DNA of 64,000 nt, taken from NCBI GenBank assembly GCA_933207985.1, contig OW240914.1, positions 130,613,881 to 130,677,880 of the forward strand, given 5' to 3'. This document shows, piece after piece, positions 11,326 to 24,100 of the stretch. Made by a program: the position numbers and the translations under genes. The stretch is from Pelobates cultripes (Eukaryota; Chordata; Amphibia; Anura; Pelobatidae). A model generated the notes under the pieces. It was not told the origin of the DNA, did not search any database, and saw only the letters and a list, made by a program, of their open reading frames with translations. How positions within the stretch are numbered: position 1 is the first letter of the stretch; every line of letters begins with the position of its first letter.

Positions 11326-11618
11326 GAAGCTGCCTTCAATAATACTCAAGCTATTATAACTTTGATTTTTTAAATCAGCTAGTATGGCCCTCATTTTACA
11401 ATTTCCAATGTTTCTCAATTCATTGCAATTTGGTGCATATTGGATCATGAACCCCAATTAGTGTGATTTCAGTTTCTCCTATTGTTATATAAATGTTGTA
11501 GTAGTAATAGTATATCTCAGTCTGGACATATAGTAGAGGTTTTAAATGAATATTTTCCCACCATTTTACCAGCAATAAATCCTTGGCTTTACGGAGAACA
11601 CATTGGCAGACAAATTAA

Positions 11619-12049
11619 AGGACCACTATAGTGGCAGGAAAACATACTCGTTTTCCTGGCACTATAGTGCCCTGAGGGTGCCCCCACCCTCAGGGTCCCC
11701 CTCCTGCCCTGCTCTGGGGTTAAGAAAGGGGTTAAAACTTACCTTTTTCCAGCGCCGGGCGGAGAGCTCTCCTCCTCGTCGGCTGAATGCGCACACGCGG
11801 CAGGAGCTGAGCACGCATTCAGCCGGTCGCATAGGAAAGCATTACAATGCTTTCCTATGGACGCTTGCGTGCTCTCACTGTGATTTTCACAGTGAGAATC
11901 ACACAAGCACCTCTAGCGGCTGTCAATGGGACAGCCACTAGAGGAATAACAAACTGCTATGTTTATTAAAAAATGGGTTAACCCTAGCTGGACCTGGCAC
12001 CCAGACCACTTCATTAAGCTGAAGTGGTCTGGGTGCCTAGAGTGGTCCT
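11619..12049. mobile_element. Kolobok-like MITE, complete, with TTAA target duplication
   Basis: TTAA at 11615-11618 and 12050-12053 flank ends AGGACCACTATAGTGGC and GCCTAGAGTGGTCCT, an imperfect terminal inverted repeat. Subterminal palindromes are GGCAGGAAAACATACTCG/GTTTTCCTGGCACTATAG and GACCACTTCATTAAGCTGAAGTGGTC. No ORF. TTAA targets with AGG ends are the Kolobok pattern. The homologous copy at 40544-41036 supports the boundaries. Confidence 0.8.
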
Positions 12050-12053
12050 TTAA

Positions 12054-14037
12054 GTCAAGTGGCACTTTGAGCAACTGAGCTGAATGTTCAATAAAAGCAA
12101 ACATCATCTGAATGTTAAAAGTCACATTCAGTCGTTTTCTTCTACAGATATATTAAGAAATATGTAGCAGACTAAATTCCCCTGGGGAAACTCATTTTTT
12201 CAAACTTGTTGACCGACTGGTCATCTGGGACTAAGGAGACTTGATTTTTCCCTTGCCCAGAGGTATTGAAATAATGTTCTCTCAATTTGGGTTACATTAT
12301 GCTGCAGACTCCCTCTAGGTGGAGCTTGGGCTGTAACTTGTCAGGGGTCACCAATCCTGCTCGCCTTCAGGCCTATTTGGCCGAGTCTTACGTGGAAATA
12401 ACATTTTTTTCCCTTTTCCTCCTTGCCAACCCTTTCTAAAGATAAGTGACCATAGTTGATGTATTTTCCTCTCCCCTCCACTTCCCATTTTCCAATATTG
12501 TCGAATTATTATTCCAATGTTGCCGAATTCATTTTAAAACCCATACGTGGGAGAACAAAGAAGATTGGTATTTTACTTTACATCTTAGTTGCTGTTATTT
12601 GTTTATTCGTTTGAGTAGTTGGACTGCCACACCTCAAAAAGCAAGGGATCAGGGTTACCACAGTGGATAAGGTATGAGCTACATTTGGAAATGATTTGTC
12701 TTGTGCATAAATTGTTTCAGCAACTGCGGACAGTCAGCTTCACTTGGACATTGAGACTAGTTGTGACATGGACAAAAGATGGACTGGATTAAGTAGGTTA
12801 TGGAATGATATTTACTTGCCCTCAATAACTCCATAATTTGTTTATTTTCCTGATTTTCGGCACTTTACAGTTTTTATTTGCTTAAATTTTTCTATTCCAT
12901 TTGCATCCATTCGGGACTTCCAGATGCTTTCAGCCCGAATCTGTTCGAGACAATCAGACTCCCGAATGCCGTCCGTTCGTTTTAATTTGGGTCTTCCCCA
13001 CGAACCAGGGGCCTGTGATGTCCGCACTGCCTGCAGAACAGACGTCACGCATGTGCCCTGTGGTGACCACCGAACGTAATTTCACAAACCGGTGCACTTA
13101 CCACTACTCCAGCGCAATCTTAGGGCCCACTCCAAGATCCTCGATGCATGATACCTCTTCCCGACCGTCTTCCCATCTTGGTACCCAGATCCATCTGCCG
13201 CAATCCAGCCTCGCTCGGTCCCCGACTCCATGGAGACACTGACACTGCCCTGGAGCACCTCACTGTCTTTAGAAAGTATTCACAAACAGCATGATGATGC
13301 AAAACATGTTCAATGCTTCCATGAGAAGCACTGGTCTAGACAAACGTCATTAGAATTGATGACATCATTGGAGGCAGGTACTTTTGCAGATTTTAACATA
13401 ACTTTTGTTTTGTTTTTATCAATGGGAGGGGGGTGGGGAAAGGTCAGTAATCAAACCTAAGGAACACTCGGGAGGGTCTTTGCCCCCAAATATTTGTATT
13501 TGGAAGCAGATGCTGATATTTCAGTTTCACTGCTTTCTGGGTACTAACAGCAAAGAAAATTAGCTACTCTTATTCCCCTGTGCAGTGCTAAAGCTATTTT
13601 AAGATGTCCTCCAACCTCCATGACCACTTCTGTTTTAGAAAGTGGTCACGGTGAAGGAATGTGTGTGCAGCGGTTCTTCTTGAAACACTGCACATACAGA
13701 GATATTTGCACTTTTGTGAAGAGCACTAGTTACACCCCTGGCACTGTGACTGTCTTAGGCAGCCTGTAACTCTCTTCAAAACTGTGTAACGTTAATTCTG
13801 TGCAAAAATTACATCTGTCATCAGTGTGCACTGCTTGCTGGCGACAAATGTAATGAGCTTCTACCCTTACAGGCAGCGTTGGGAGTGTGCATGCAAGTGG
13901 AAGCTTGAAGCAACTCCCTCTCTTATTTAGCCCTCCCTGTCTCCCTATATTTTTTATGAATTACCAATGAGGTTTTTTTCCTTCTTAATACCATCCCTCC
14001 CTTGTCTACCTCCCACTCGCTCCCCAGCTTAGAGTGT
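12054..14037. other. Non-coding stretch, nothing recognised
   Basis: Mixed-composition sequence with no gene-like frame on either strand and no clear repeat boundary. The frame at 12901-13242 and its antisense shadow show no domain. Confidence 0.45.
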
Positions 14038-14330
14038 GATTATTATTATGATATTTATATAGCGCCGTCAAATTCCGCAGCGCTTTACAATGGGTGGACG
14101 AACAGACATGTAGTTGTAACCAGACAAGTTGGACACACAGGAACAGAGGGCTTGAGGGCCCTGCTCAATGAGCTTAGATGCTAGAGGGAGTGGGGTAAAA
14201 TGACACAAAAAAGTAAGGATAGTATTAGACTAGTGACAGTTGCAGAAGAGGAATCAGTCAGGAGCTATTACCAGTTTAATTGATACACTTTTATGAAGAA
14301 GTGGGTTTTTAACGATTTTTTGAAGGAGTG
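14038..14330 (+). repeat. SINE-like or LINE-tail interspersed repeat, copy 1
   Basis: An (ATT)n tract runs into ATATTTATATAGCGCCGTCA, then CCGCAGCGCTTTACAAT, GAGGGCCCTGCTCAATGAG and GAGTGGGGTA. The same order recurs at 27838-28110 in the same orientation. It is an abundant amphibian repeat whose class I cannot settle. Confidence 0.6.
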
Positions 14331-16427
14331 GAGACTGGGAGCGCTTTAAAGCCAGTGAGCTGGTCCAATCATATTCTTCTATATGAGGAACATTTGATTG
14401 GACCTCAGAAAGAAAAGCACCCGACCAGGCTTAAAAAAACAGGGGATCTAATTTCCTAATGCCCAATATGGCATTTTAAATTAAAAAAAAACCATAAAAG
14501 TTTATTTAAAAGGTTTGGAGTAACCCTTTAATCCCTAGTATGTAGGCAAGGCACATATTCTAGATTTTATAATGCTGCCCACTGTTTAAGATAATAGTGA
14601 TATTTCACAAAGGTCCATTCGTTAACAGGGCATATTGGAGTCACGTTTTACCTCTTTTTTTTCTTCATTAATGGTATCATGATCTACTCCAGAATCTCTC
14701 CAGCATTTTGTAGGGAACTGGAGTCAGAATGACAAAATATAAGTATAGCTGTAATATAGGTGACTTGGTAATAATCTTTGAGCTAGTTATAGCATGGCCT
14801 TATTAACAGAACGTTTGCATTTGTTTTCAATTCTCTGCAATTCAAAGAACACAGATTTTCTCCTCCTCATGGAGAAGTGTTGGCAGAATTCAAGGCGAAT
14901 TTTAAATTTAAGGCCAGAGTTGCCAAACATCATCGACTTAGAAAATGTTTCTGGCTATTTTGACCTTAAATTTAAAATTCGCTTTGACTTCTCAGTTTAG
15001 TGAATAACACTGTTAGAGATTTGGCTATTTTACCTGGAATTTGAAATTCACATTGAATTCTCTCTCTAGTAAATAGCCATGCACATCTCCTCTCCTCGCA
15101 TTCTGAATAGATCACAGCCAGACCTGAATCCTTGCCCCTCCCTTCTGTAACCTAAGCAGCGAGCCACTCCCAAAATCTGCACTCCTCCTTTCTCAGACGT
15201 CGGTTCTCTTCCCCATTCCACCTCCCCTCTACCCAGAAGTCCTGCCCTCTTTTCCTTTTAAACTTTCCCTGGCATGGAGTTGGCACTTCCCCTTTCCTGT
15301 TATTTGATGTGGTTCTACATTTTTGGTGAGTTTGAGAAACCCACTTTGTTACCTTAACTTTCTTCATTGATCACCTACCGTCACCTCTCTCCACCCCTGC
15401 CTCTTCCAATCTGTCCTAGCTACAGACCTCTCTCGTTCCCTTATAACAAATGGAACACACCATAGCCATATTATATGTCACATGTCCTGTTTCAAAACAC
15501 GGGAATGATGGGAACTTAAAAAGACATTACATTTTCACAAAAACTTTGTAAACTGAAAGTGAAAACCAATCTATGTACATAACAAATGTTGAGAGCCCCC
15601 CTCATAAAATATGATGAAGACACAGTGGAGTCAGCTGTACTTTAATGTGCCTAACAAGTTCTGCAACTGCTTTGCATACATAAGGTCTTTTATTGAGAGG
15701 TATTAGCTGCCTATGTTCCGTTTTGCTAAGGATCATAGGAGTTGTAGTTCAACAAGTTGCCAGCCAGTGGCAAAACCACAGGTATTATGAGATATCCTAT
15801 TTATGTATGTTGCATTGATTGCTGTAGCAGTAAATTCTGTAACCATCAATGTTTGTATGGTACATTTTCAAAGAAAAGGGCAAAGTTACTGAAATGGGGG
15901 GGGGAAAAAAATCTCAGCTATGTTTCCTGCTCTGATATTTTGAATTTAAAATGTGCCATTCCCTGGTGAATTCTTAAGCGAGCAACTCTGGAACAGGGTG
16001 GAGAACTCTCCCAGGTTAATTCACTAAACTCTGAATTGTAGCAAATACATATTCTACAATTTAGACCAAAATAGCAGATTTTGAAAAAAATCTACAATTT
16101 AGCTTTATTTACAGCTTGGTTGCAATTCACAATTTACAGGGTTATTCACCAAACCCCAGATTTTGAATGGAAATCTGATTGGCATGGTAATTCTCACATT
16201 TACTAAAACCAAGTATGGTTGGAAATTGGTCTGTCTGAGCAGATCTACTCCAATCGCCCAGATTAATTCAGTGTTTGGAGTAAAACTAGTGCTTTTGTAT
16301 CCAAACCCTGTATAAAGTATCGGGACGTGGAAAATTCACAAAGCTCGGCTTGAATAAAATTCGAGACAGAATGTATCAGGTAGGCAAATTATTGTTAATT
16401 TTCCTTCATGCAAGTTAATCATTTTAA
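14331..16427. other. Non-coding stretch with a decayed inverted repeat
   Basis: About 14888-14985 holds arms around GCGAATTTTAAATTTAAGG and CCTTAAATTTAAAATTCGC, a roughly 25-bp imperfect stem with a loop near 40 nt. A GGTTATTCAC-type end appears near 16140. A fragment CATAGGAGTTGTAGTTCAAC near 15734 resembles a common frog MITE. No gene seen. Confidence 0.45.
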
Positions 16428-16883
16428 AGGGACACTGTAGACACCCATACCACTTAAGCTCATTGAAGTGGTCTGGGTGCAATGTCCCATGTCCCTTAAC
16501 CCAACAGTGGTAATTACTGCAGTTTCTGAGAAACTGCAATAATCACCTTGTAGGGTTAACTCCTCCTCTACTGCCTGTCAACCAGACAGCCACTAGAGGG
16601 ACTTCCGGAATCGAAACAGACCTTTGTTCCGTAATCTGACACTGGACGTCTTCGTGCTTTGCCTGAGGACTTCCAGCGTCAGATTTTTTCCCCATAGGAG
16701 AGCATTAAATTTTGCTTTCCTATGGGGAAATCCTAACGCGAGCGTGGGCATGGGCTGGAGAGAAGCGTGGGCAGAGCCTGACCCATTGCCGAAGGGGTTT
16801 TAACCCCTTCAGCAGCACAGTAGGGAGTGGGAGTGCGAGGTAGGGGGCACTGTAGGATTCTACAGTGGCACTATAGAATTCCT
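16428..16883. mobile_element. Kolobok-like MITE, complete, second subfamily
   Basis: TTAA at 16424-16427 and 16884-16887 flank AGGGACACTGTAGACACCC and GTGGCACTATAGAATTCCT. CACTTAAGCTCATTGAAGTGG is a subterminal palindrome shared in form with the other copies. No ORF. It differs in its middle from the 11619 copy, so it is a related subfamily. Confidence 0.7.
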
Positions 16884-17239
16884 TTAAGTACTATTTGCTC
16901 ATAGGCAATGCAAGCGTTAATTATGTGGCAGATGTCAAGGCTTGCTAGCCAGCCGCCATATTACTGTAAGGGCGGTTTAAAAACTCTCTTTGCCCACACC
17001 TGCCATTTGACAGGTGTGGACATGTCTACTAAATGTTTAAAACTAGTGACTGGTCAGTCATTGCTGCCTAGTTGCTGGAAGAGCCCCATCCCATGATAAT
17101 GGGGTCTGTAAAATAACAGTGGGTGGATGAAGTCCCCTCTGTGGGCATCAGGTGGTGGACTATTAAATAAACTGTCCACCCCCTCTGCGGTGGGGGCTAT
17201 TCAAAAAAAGGAACAGGGGGACATCCTTATGTCCCCTCT

Positions 17240-17445
17240 GCCCCCACCTGTATTCATCGTGTATGCATCTCTACGGGGAAAGTTCAGCATCTCCATGCAG
17301 AGCGTGAAGACGCTGAACGTTAGTTCAGCATATTGTGCAGCACTTCCCCAGGAACTCACCTCTAGTGTGCACCTGAGTGGCTGCAACTGTAGGTGTCTCA
17401 ATGTAAACACTGCCGTTCTCTGAAAAGTCAGCCTGGGCATGCTTT
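17240..17445. mobile_element. Kolobok-like MITE internal fragment
   Basis: CTCCATGCAGAGCGTGAAGA and the GCAGCACT..CCCCAGGAA..CACCTCTAGTG series match the internal part of the complete element at 48136-48631. No termini. Confidence 0.55.
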
Positions 17446-19571
17446 AGACAAGTGACTTACTTACAGAATGTAACTGAGACATGAGGTGAGGAAGGCCATC
17501 TATGGACAAATAAGAGGCAAACTATTACAAATGTTAACCGGAAACAAGGTTATTGAGGACCTTCTCGAACAAACTTACAATCTAGAGTTAGTCCTTTTTT
17601 AAAGATTGAAACCTGGCTGGTTCTCTTGCATCCTTACAGCATGAGCCAGGGGGGGGGGTGAATTCTATTACTCAGAATTAGCGGAGGCACAGCGCTATGT
17701 GGATGCATACAGTTTGCTCTGATCCTGGAGTCGCAATAAACCAATCACTGCTGGCTTTCCACCCATTGTTTGCATTTTGCTTTCTACTTCTTCCCATTCA
17801 AAGCCAGCTCAACAGATTTCTCATCAACAGCTTATAAGGATTTCTTGAGCTATGTAAAAGTCTATAGATATCAGTAAGTGAACCTTTTAAAATAAGGTCA
17901 AGTATTTAAATGTTGATGATGGGAGATATATGTACAAAGTTGGGCTTATAGTATGATAGAGATATATCCTTTAATCTGGGTCTTCAGCTTGTCTCAAATT
18001 TAACAAGAGTGCATAAAACCAAAACCAACTGATAGTAGAACCCACTAAAATTATTCACTCTTATCACCTGTCCAGGGGATACAATCTTCCCATCTTCAAC
18101 AAAGAATGTGATTCTAAACTGTTTGGTCTATACTCCGATATTCATCTTTTATCCCTGTCCATCTGCTTTGCAAGCATCGCCCACTGTGTCCTAGAGAGCC
18201 AGTCTATACACCATCAGCAATTTATAGAAAATGTAAGCGGTATGGTTCTTGAAACATTTGATACTCAGCCAATAAATAGCATTAAAATATGTATAAAGTA
18301 AATATTGCTAATAGAAGTGAAGCTGCATCAATATCATGGTAGGTGTTGCGCCAGGTGCCTCAGTAACCCACCAGTTTAGTTAAACTGATTGAAAACAACC
18401 AAGAATAATGGAACAATGTCTGCAGCCTAATGGTACCTCAACCACTACATTGGCATGTGGTGCTTTTAATGCCTATTATTATTATTGTTTGCATGTATGC
18501 TCTTTCAAGCTCTATGGCTTGTTTGTGAACAGAGAATAACATTTTATAATAGCTAAAAAAAAAAGGGGGGGTTCCAAAGACCTATTGCTTCTTTTAGGGA
18601 GAAGGGAGGGTCGTTATGCTATGAATAGTGGCTAATGCCATTTGCACAGAAACTGGTGTATACATAGAGAAGGGCGAACTGATCTAAATGTTTTTAGCAG
18701 ATGGTAAAACATCAGGTTAGTACAGAGGCCTTTAAGACACTGTGCTCCAAGCAAAATTTGTTATATTCTTAACACAAGAATAATAATACTTTATATATTA
18801 TTATTATTATTATTATTACTACCACACATGTAATAATGACCTGATTGTGTGCCCTTGGCGTGATGCACTAAAATGTGCTCTTGTAAGGAAATGTTAACTA
18901 GGGCTTTAAGTGAAGGCATATATGCCCCCATCTCATCCTGCTCCCCCCCCCCCCCAGCAGTGCCCTCAAATGAACCTCCAGATCACATTCCTGCTTAGAG
19001 TTAAAGTGCTGGATGCCCATCTTTACTAGAAGACTGTTATTTGTAAAAGGAATACTTATACTGTTTAGCAGAATCACCTTGGAGTCGCTATGGGATTCTG
19101 AACAGCTCTTACCTCTGGGGAATTTTTCAAAGCTTGTTAATTATATATCTCTAAAATAGAACCTGTCAATTAAGTCACTTTAAAGAGAAAGGTATAACCT
19201 GTTCTTTATAGGTGGCTGGTTCTTTAAATGCATGTATCATTAATTTTTTAGGAAGGAAAAATGTATCATTATGAGTAGCCAAATAAAACCAGGATTATTC
19301 AATAATGTAATGTGGACAAAGCTCCAGAGGTGCCATCTAAAGAAAAAAATAAAGTAAAAATGTTTATGCATCTTGTGCATGTTGTATTTGTTACATGCAC
19401 AATGTAGTAGATTATGAGCTAGAGACTCATGGGTACTGGCACGCTTTAACTACACAATATAGTTAACTTGTATGCATAATCAACATTTACTAAATTGTGA
19501 GCACATGATAACCAGTCCTTTGCTGGTCTCTAACATGGCGGGGGAATTTGTAAGGCCGGCTTCACTGCCAT
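17446..19571. other. Non-coding stretch with simple repeats
   Basis: Contains (ATT)n near 18474-18487 and 18798-18818, an A8G7 run near 18555, and a C-run near 18944-18954. No supported exon was found, although the missing first exon of the SRCR gene would be expected somewhere upstream of 21050. Confidence 0.45.
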
Positions 19572-19579
19572 TTTGGATC

Positions 19580-20514
19580 CAGTGTTAATTTTGTCAACGA
19601 ACAATTTTAGTCAAATTTTAGTTGAGTAAAACTAGACTTGACTGCTGACCCATCCTCCTTTTACCTTCCCGTTGCCCTCCCAATAAGACACCATACACTT
19701 TTCTTGTGGATAAGGGCAACGGCCACAGCTTTATTAACTTAATTCAAATCCAATAACCATGACCTGTCAGCTGTTGGGGCGGTTAACCCAACAGACAGTT
19801 CTCCACCTCTTTTTCCCAAGAGCCTCAATTTTCACCAGTTTCCTTCCAGAGTCTCTGCTGACTGGTAAGTCTACTCCCCATATCTTTGCAACATTTTATC
19901 CAATTTAGTCCAGCTCCCGCCCCATACATGGGCAGCAGTCATGATCCCCCTTCCCAAGGTGTACAGGGGGAAACTAAAATTAAAACAATTCAGATGACTA
20001 ATATACGACCAGTGGCATACATACCGCAGTCGCAGCTCCCATCAGGCTGAGCCCCCACTGGACCCCAGGGAAAGTCACCCTCCTGCAAAAGGTAGGAAAC
20101 GGGAAACCTTATGTGTCTCTGTATGTGTGTGTATGGGGGAGGGGGACACGGATCAGTTTTTCACCAGGCCCCATGGATTGTGTGTACGCCACTGTATATG
20201 ACTAAAACTAAAATTACATTTTAGTCAAATGACTATGACTAAAACTAAATTGAAATTTGCTGCCAAAATTAACTGCACAGAAGGGTTGTGGAAAGGGCAA
20301 AAGAGACAGACCAGGGCTTGGGAGAGAGACACCTAGAAGGGAGGGGAGGACAAATAGACACAGAGGGGCTGGGGAAGGGGCAAAAGAAATAGAGGCATTA
20401 GATTTTAGTTGTGTCGACTAAAATCTCCAGTAGATTTAAAACTACTAAAACCATTCCGATAACTAAAATGACATTTTAGAACTAAATTGAAATTTCCTAC
20501 AAAAATGAACACTG
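19580..20514. mobile_element. hAT-like non-autonomous element interrupted by other sequence
   Basis: Ends are CAGTGTTAATTTTGTCAACG and, on the right, CAAAAATGAACACTG. Flanks TTTGGATC (19572-19579) and GTTGGATC (20515-20522) match at 7 of 8 bases, an 8-bp hAT-type target duplication. Much of the interior (about 19640-20190) is unlike the compact copy at 49418-49590 and holds a CTCCCATCAGG/TGTGTATG segment, so a second repeat lies inside it. Confidence 0.7.
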
Positions 20515-20522
20515 GTTGGATC

Positions 20523-21049
20523 CCAGCCAGGAACCGAAGTAGGCCGAAGTTGCAGGGTGTGAGGGAGTAAGTGTCAGCCCTATTGCTCATTATGTAGTTT
20601 AGTGTGCGCACAATTTAGTAGGTCATGCGCACAAGTTAACTATACTGTACTCTCTCATATTCACTATCTACTAAATGGTGTGCACCTTTGGGTCTCTGTA
20701 GATTTTTCAAGAACTGAAAGTTAATTTAAAGTAAGGGTTTTTTTTTTGTTTTTTCATTTTGTGGCAAAATAGTTGAAGTTGACTTAAGTGGTGAGAATTT
20801 CAACAGTTTGGTTATTGTGGTGGGTCACAATTTAAAAAAAAAAATGTATTTGGAGGTTCATTTATTTCTATTTATCTTACTGTATTTACTGGGCTTGAAC
20901 ATGGGCCACTTGGGCTACATTATAGGAAGAAAAAAATGTTACGCTCTGGGTGTGCATCAATAGAGCATGTAGTCCATCGTCACTAAAATATACTGCATTT
21001 GTGAAACTTAGTTGATGCTTTCTTTTTTTGTTTTTTGTCTGTTTATTAG
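20523..21049. other. Sequence upstream of the first identified SRCR exon
   Basis: AT-rich with T-runs and no coding feature. It is taken as intron because the exon at 21050 begins in phase 1 after TTTATTAG. Confidence 0.45.
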
Positions 21050-21171
21050 GTCTGAGTGCTGACTCTGTACCTCACAGCTCGTTAGTGACTTTCCAAGATG
21101 AATCTGTATCTGAGAGCGGAGAAACATGCAAAGGAATCGTCCTCATCACCGCCAATCAGTCAAGCAGCTTG
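21050..21171 (+). CDS. SRCR gene exon A: start of SRCR domain 1
   Basis: Acceptor TTTATTAG ends at 21049 and donor GTATTG begins at 21172. It enters in phase 1, as is usual at SRCR domain borders, and leaves in phase 0. It encodes SLVTFQDESVSESGETCKGI, the first beta strand with Cys1 (GETCKG), then ITANQSSSL with a possible sequon (ANQS). Reading straight into exon B restores the expected VC after the strand. The donor is weak at -1/+4, so the exact end is the least certain of the gene's borders. Confidence 0.75.
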
Positions 21172-24100
21172 GTATTGCCTTTTTTAAAACTGCCTCGTGC
21201 TATTTCTTCAAGGGGCAGTGGGCATAGTAATGACAGAGTAGGATAAATGGTGGAGTGCTGTGATTAAGTATTGTTTGGAGAACTTCTCTCAGTCTTCTTC
21301 ACATTCTGTTCAAGAATTGTATTTGGGAGACGTAGCTGTTCATGGCAGCTCCAGAATGAGTCTTTGTCTTGGCATGGTCTGGAAGGTCAGATTGGTTTAG
21401 GAGCCTCAGTGTAATCTATTCACTAAGTTATCTGAATTCCTATGTTGCAAACTAAAATTCCCTTTGTGAAGCCCATTTTTCCGTTCATGAAACACAAATT
21501 TTTTTTTTTTTTGTTGTTGTATTTGCAGCCATTTGGTTAAATGGTTACTCCAAATACCATGAGCACTTGAGTGGTTTTAAAAGGCCATGTTGCCTGGAGT
21601 TTGTCTTTGTAGCGTTTCACTGCCCATACAGATCTTAACCCTCGTGCTGCTGGAGGTGTTACTTAATTTTTGGCATAATTATTGTGTGTTATTAGCTTAT
21701 CTGATATCTGTGCAAATGTATCATCTGTCGTCCACACACACTCAGCATGCTTGCAACATCCAATGGCGGCAACCCCCTCTTCTGCGCCACCCATATCCTC
21801 CACACAAGCCTTCTTGACATCCTTTTTTTGGGGGGGGGGGGAGGGGGGAAGGTTAAAATTCTGTTCACAAACCGTATTAGATCCTGTTATCCTGTTAACA
21901 TTTTTGTGGGCACTGCACATGTGCAAATTAGTAATTAGGACAGAGCAAGGACACTGCTCATGTGCAAATTAGTAATTAGAACAGGGCAAGGACACTGCTC
22001 ACGTGCAAATTAGTAATTAGGACAGAGCAAGGACACTGCTCATGTGCAAATTAGTAATTAGAACAGGGCAAGGACACTGCTCACGTGCAAATTAGTAATT
22101 AGGACGGACATAGGACACTGCTCACGTGCAAATTAGTAATTAGGACGGCCATAGGACACTTCACACTTGCAAGTTAGTAGTTAGGTCAAGGATAGGGCTA
22201 CACTTGTGAAAATTAGTTAGTAATTAGGACAGGGACAGGACACTGCACACCTGCAAATTAGGTAGTAATTGGGACAGGGATAGGACACTGCACACCTGCA
22301 AATTAGGTAGTAATTGGGACAGGGATAGGACACTGCACACCTGCAAATTAGGTAGTAATTGGGACAGGGACCGGACACTGCACACCTGCTAATTGGGACA
22401 GGGACAGGACACTGCACACCTGCAAGTTAGTAATTAGGATAGGCACAGCTCCCAAGATGACGTGGACTACCTCTCCCTAGATGCTTAAGAATAATATGGG
22501 AGATGTAGTCCACAAGATATGGAGTACCGAAGGTTGCCTACCACTGGATTAGAATTTTGTAAACCTGGATATTCATAGTATAATTATCTCAAACATCATA
22601 GCTGTTGTCGTTACAGACATATTGGTAAATGTTGTAGTCAAGTCTGCTAGGAATTTAGTAAGTGTTAATTCTACACTGCCAGCCGGCCAAAGGTTTTTTT
22701 TTTTTTTTTTACTGCATGCTAACCTTTCCCTGCACATACTAAACTCTCTAAAAAACGAGATTGGATAAAAGAACACTGCATAATAATAGCAAACACTTAT
22801 AAGGCAATAAAGTTACTCTTAAAAATACATACTTTCAAATTAATGTTCACTGTTTTGTTTTCATTTTTTAAGTAGCCCTCAGGGAGAGGTGGTCTTTTGT
22901 CTCAAAATAAACCAAAACAGGGTGCAAGCGACTCTCTAAATAGTCTCAGAAAACACACGAGCTGCTCTGGTCACTTTCATACTGTTTCCTGATTTACTAA
23001 AGCCAGCATTGTTTGTTTTTGTAGCTCTGATCTATTCCTCAGAAATCCTTAAATTTCAGGTTTAATTTGAGCTGAATTTAAAACACATGAATGTCTCATG
23101 GAGCCAGACAGCTTCTTGTTAATATGAAAAGTAAAGTAAGTAAGCTGTTTTAAGCGGTAAGAGAATGGGACATTCCAAAGACGATTCTAAAGTTAGTTAG
23201 TTATTTTTTCTAAATTACATTTTGGAAGCTCTCGAGACTGCAGATTATCAGGACAGGCTCAGACAGTGCTGGGTTTATATCTAATGTAATGTGATCTGAC
23301 TGCAGATTACCAGGACAGGCTCAGACAGTGCTGGGTTTATATCAAATGTAAGGTGATCTGACTGCAGATTATCAGGACAGGCTCAGACAGTGCTGGGTTT
23401 ATATCTAATGTAAGGTGATCTGACTGCAGATTATCAGGACAGGCTCAGGCAGTGCTGGGTTTATATCTAATGTAAGGTGATCTGACTGCAGATTATCAGG
23501 ACAGGCTCAGGCAGTGCTGGGTTTATATCTAATGTAAGGTGATCTGACTGCAGATTATCAGGACAGGCTCAGACAGTGCTGGGTTTATATCTAATGCAAG
23601 GTGATCTGACTGCAGATTATCAGGACAGGCTCAGGCAGTGCTGGGTTTATATCTAATGTAAGGTGATCTGACTGCAGATTATCAGGACAGGCTCAGGCAG
23701 TGCTGGGTTTATATCTAATGTAAGGTGATCTGACTGCAGATTATCAGGACAGGCTCAGACAGTGCTGGGTTTATATCTAATGTAAGGTGATCTGACTGCA
23801 GATTATCAGGACAGGCTCAGACAGTGCTGGGTTTATATCTAATGTAATGCGATCTGACTGCAGATTATCAGGACAGGCTCAGACAGTGCTGGGTTTATAT
23901 CTAATGTAAGGCGATCTGACTGCAGATTATCAGGACAGGCTCAGACAGTGCTGGGTTTATATCTAATGTAAGGTGATCTGACTGCAGATTATCAGGACAG
24001 GCTCAGACTGTGCTGGATTTATATCTACTATAAAATAATCTGACTGCAGATTATGAAAACAAATTCTTACAAATGTATAATAATCTCATATCAGATCATC

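Noticed and set aside
14794..15000. A Met-led hydrophobic frame (MALLTERLHLFSILC) as a signal-peptide exon for the SRCR gene
   Set aside because: No phase 1 donor follows the hydrophobic part and the frame runs into a decayed inverted repeat.
23239..24060. Regularly spaced repeats that could be taken for a CRISPR-like array
   Set aside because: The whole 62-bp unit is conserved with no variable spacers, there are no cas genes, and the DNA is eukaryotic. It is a minisatellite.
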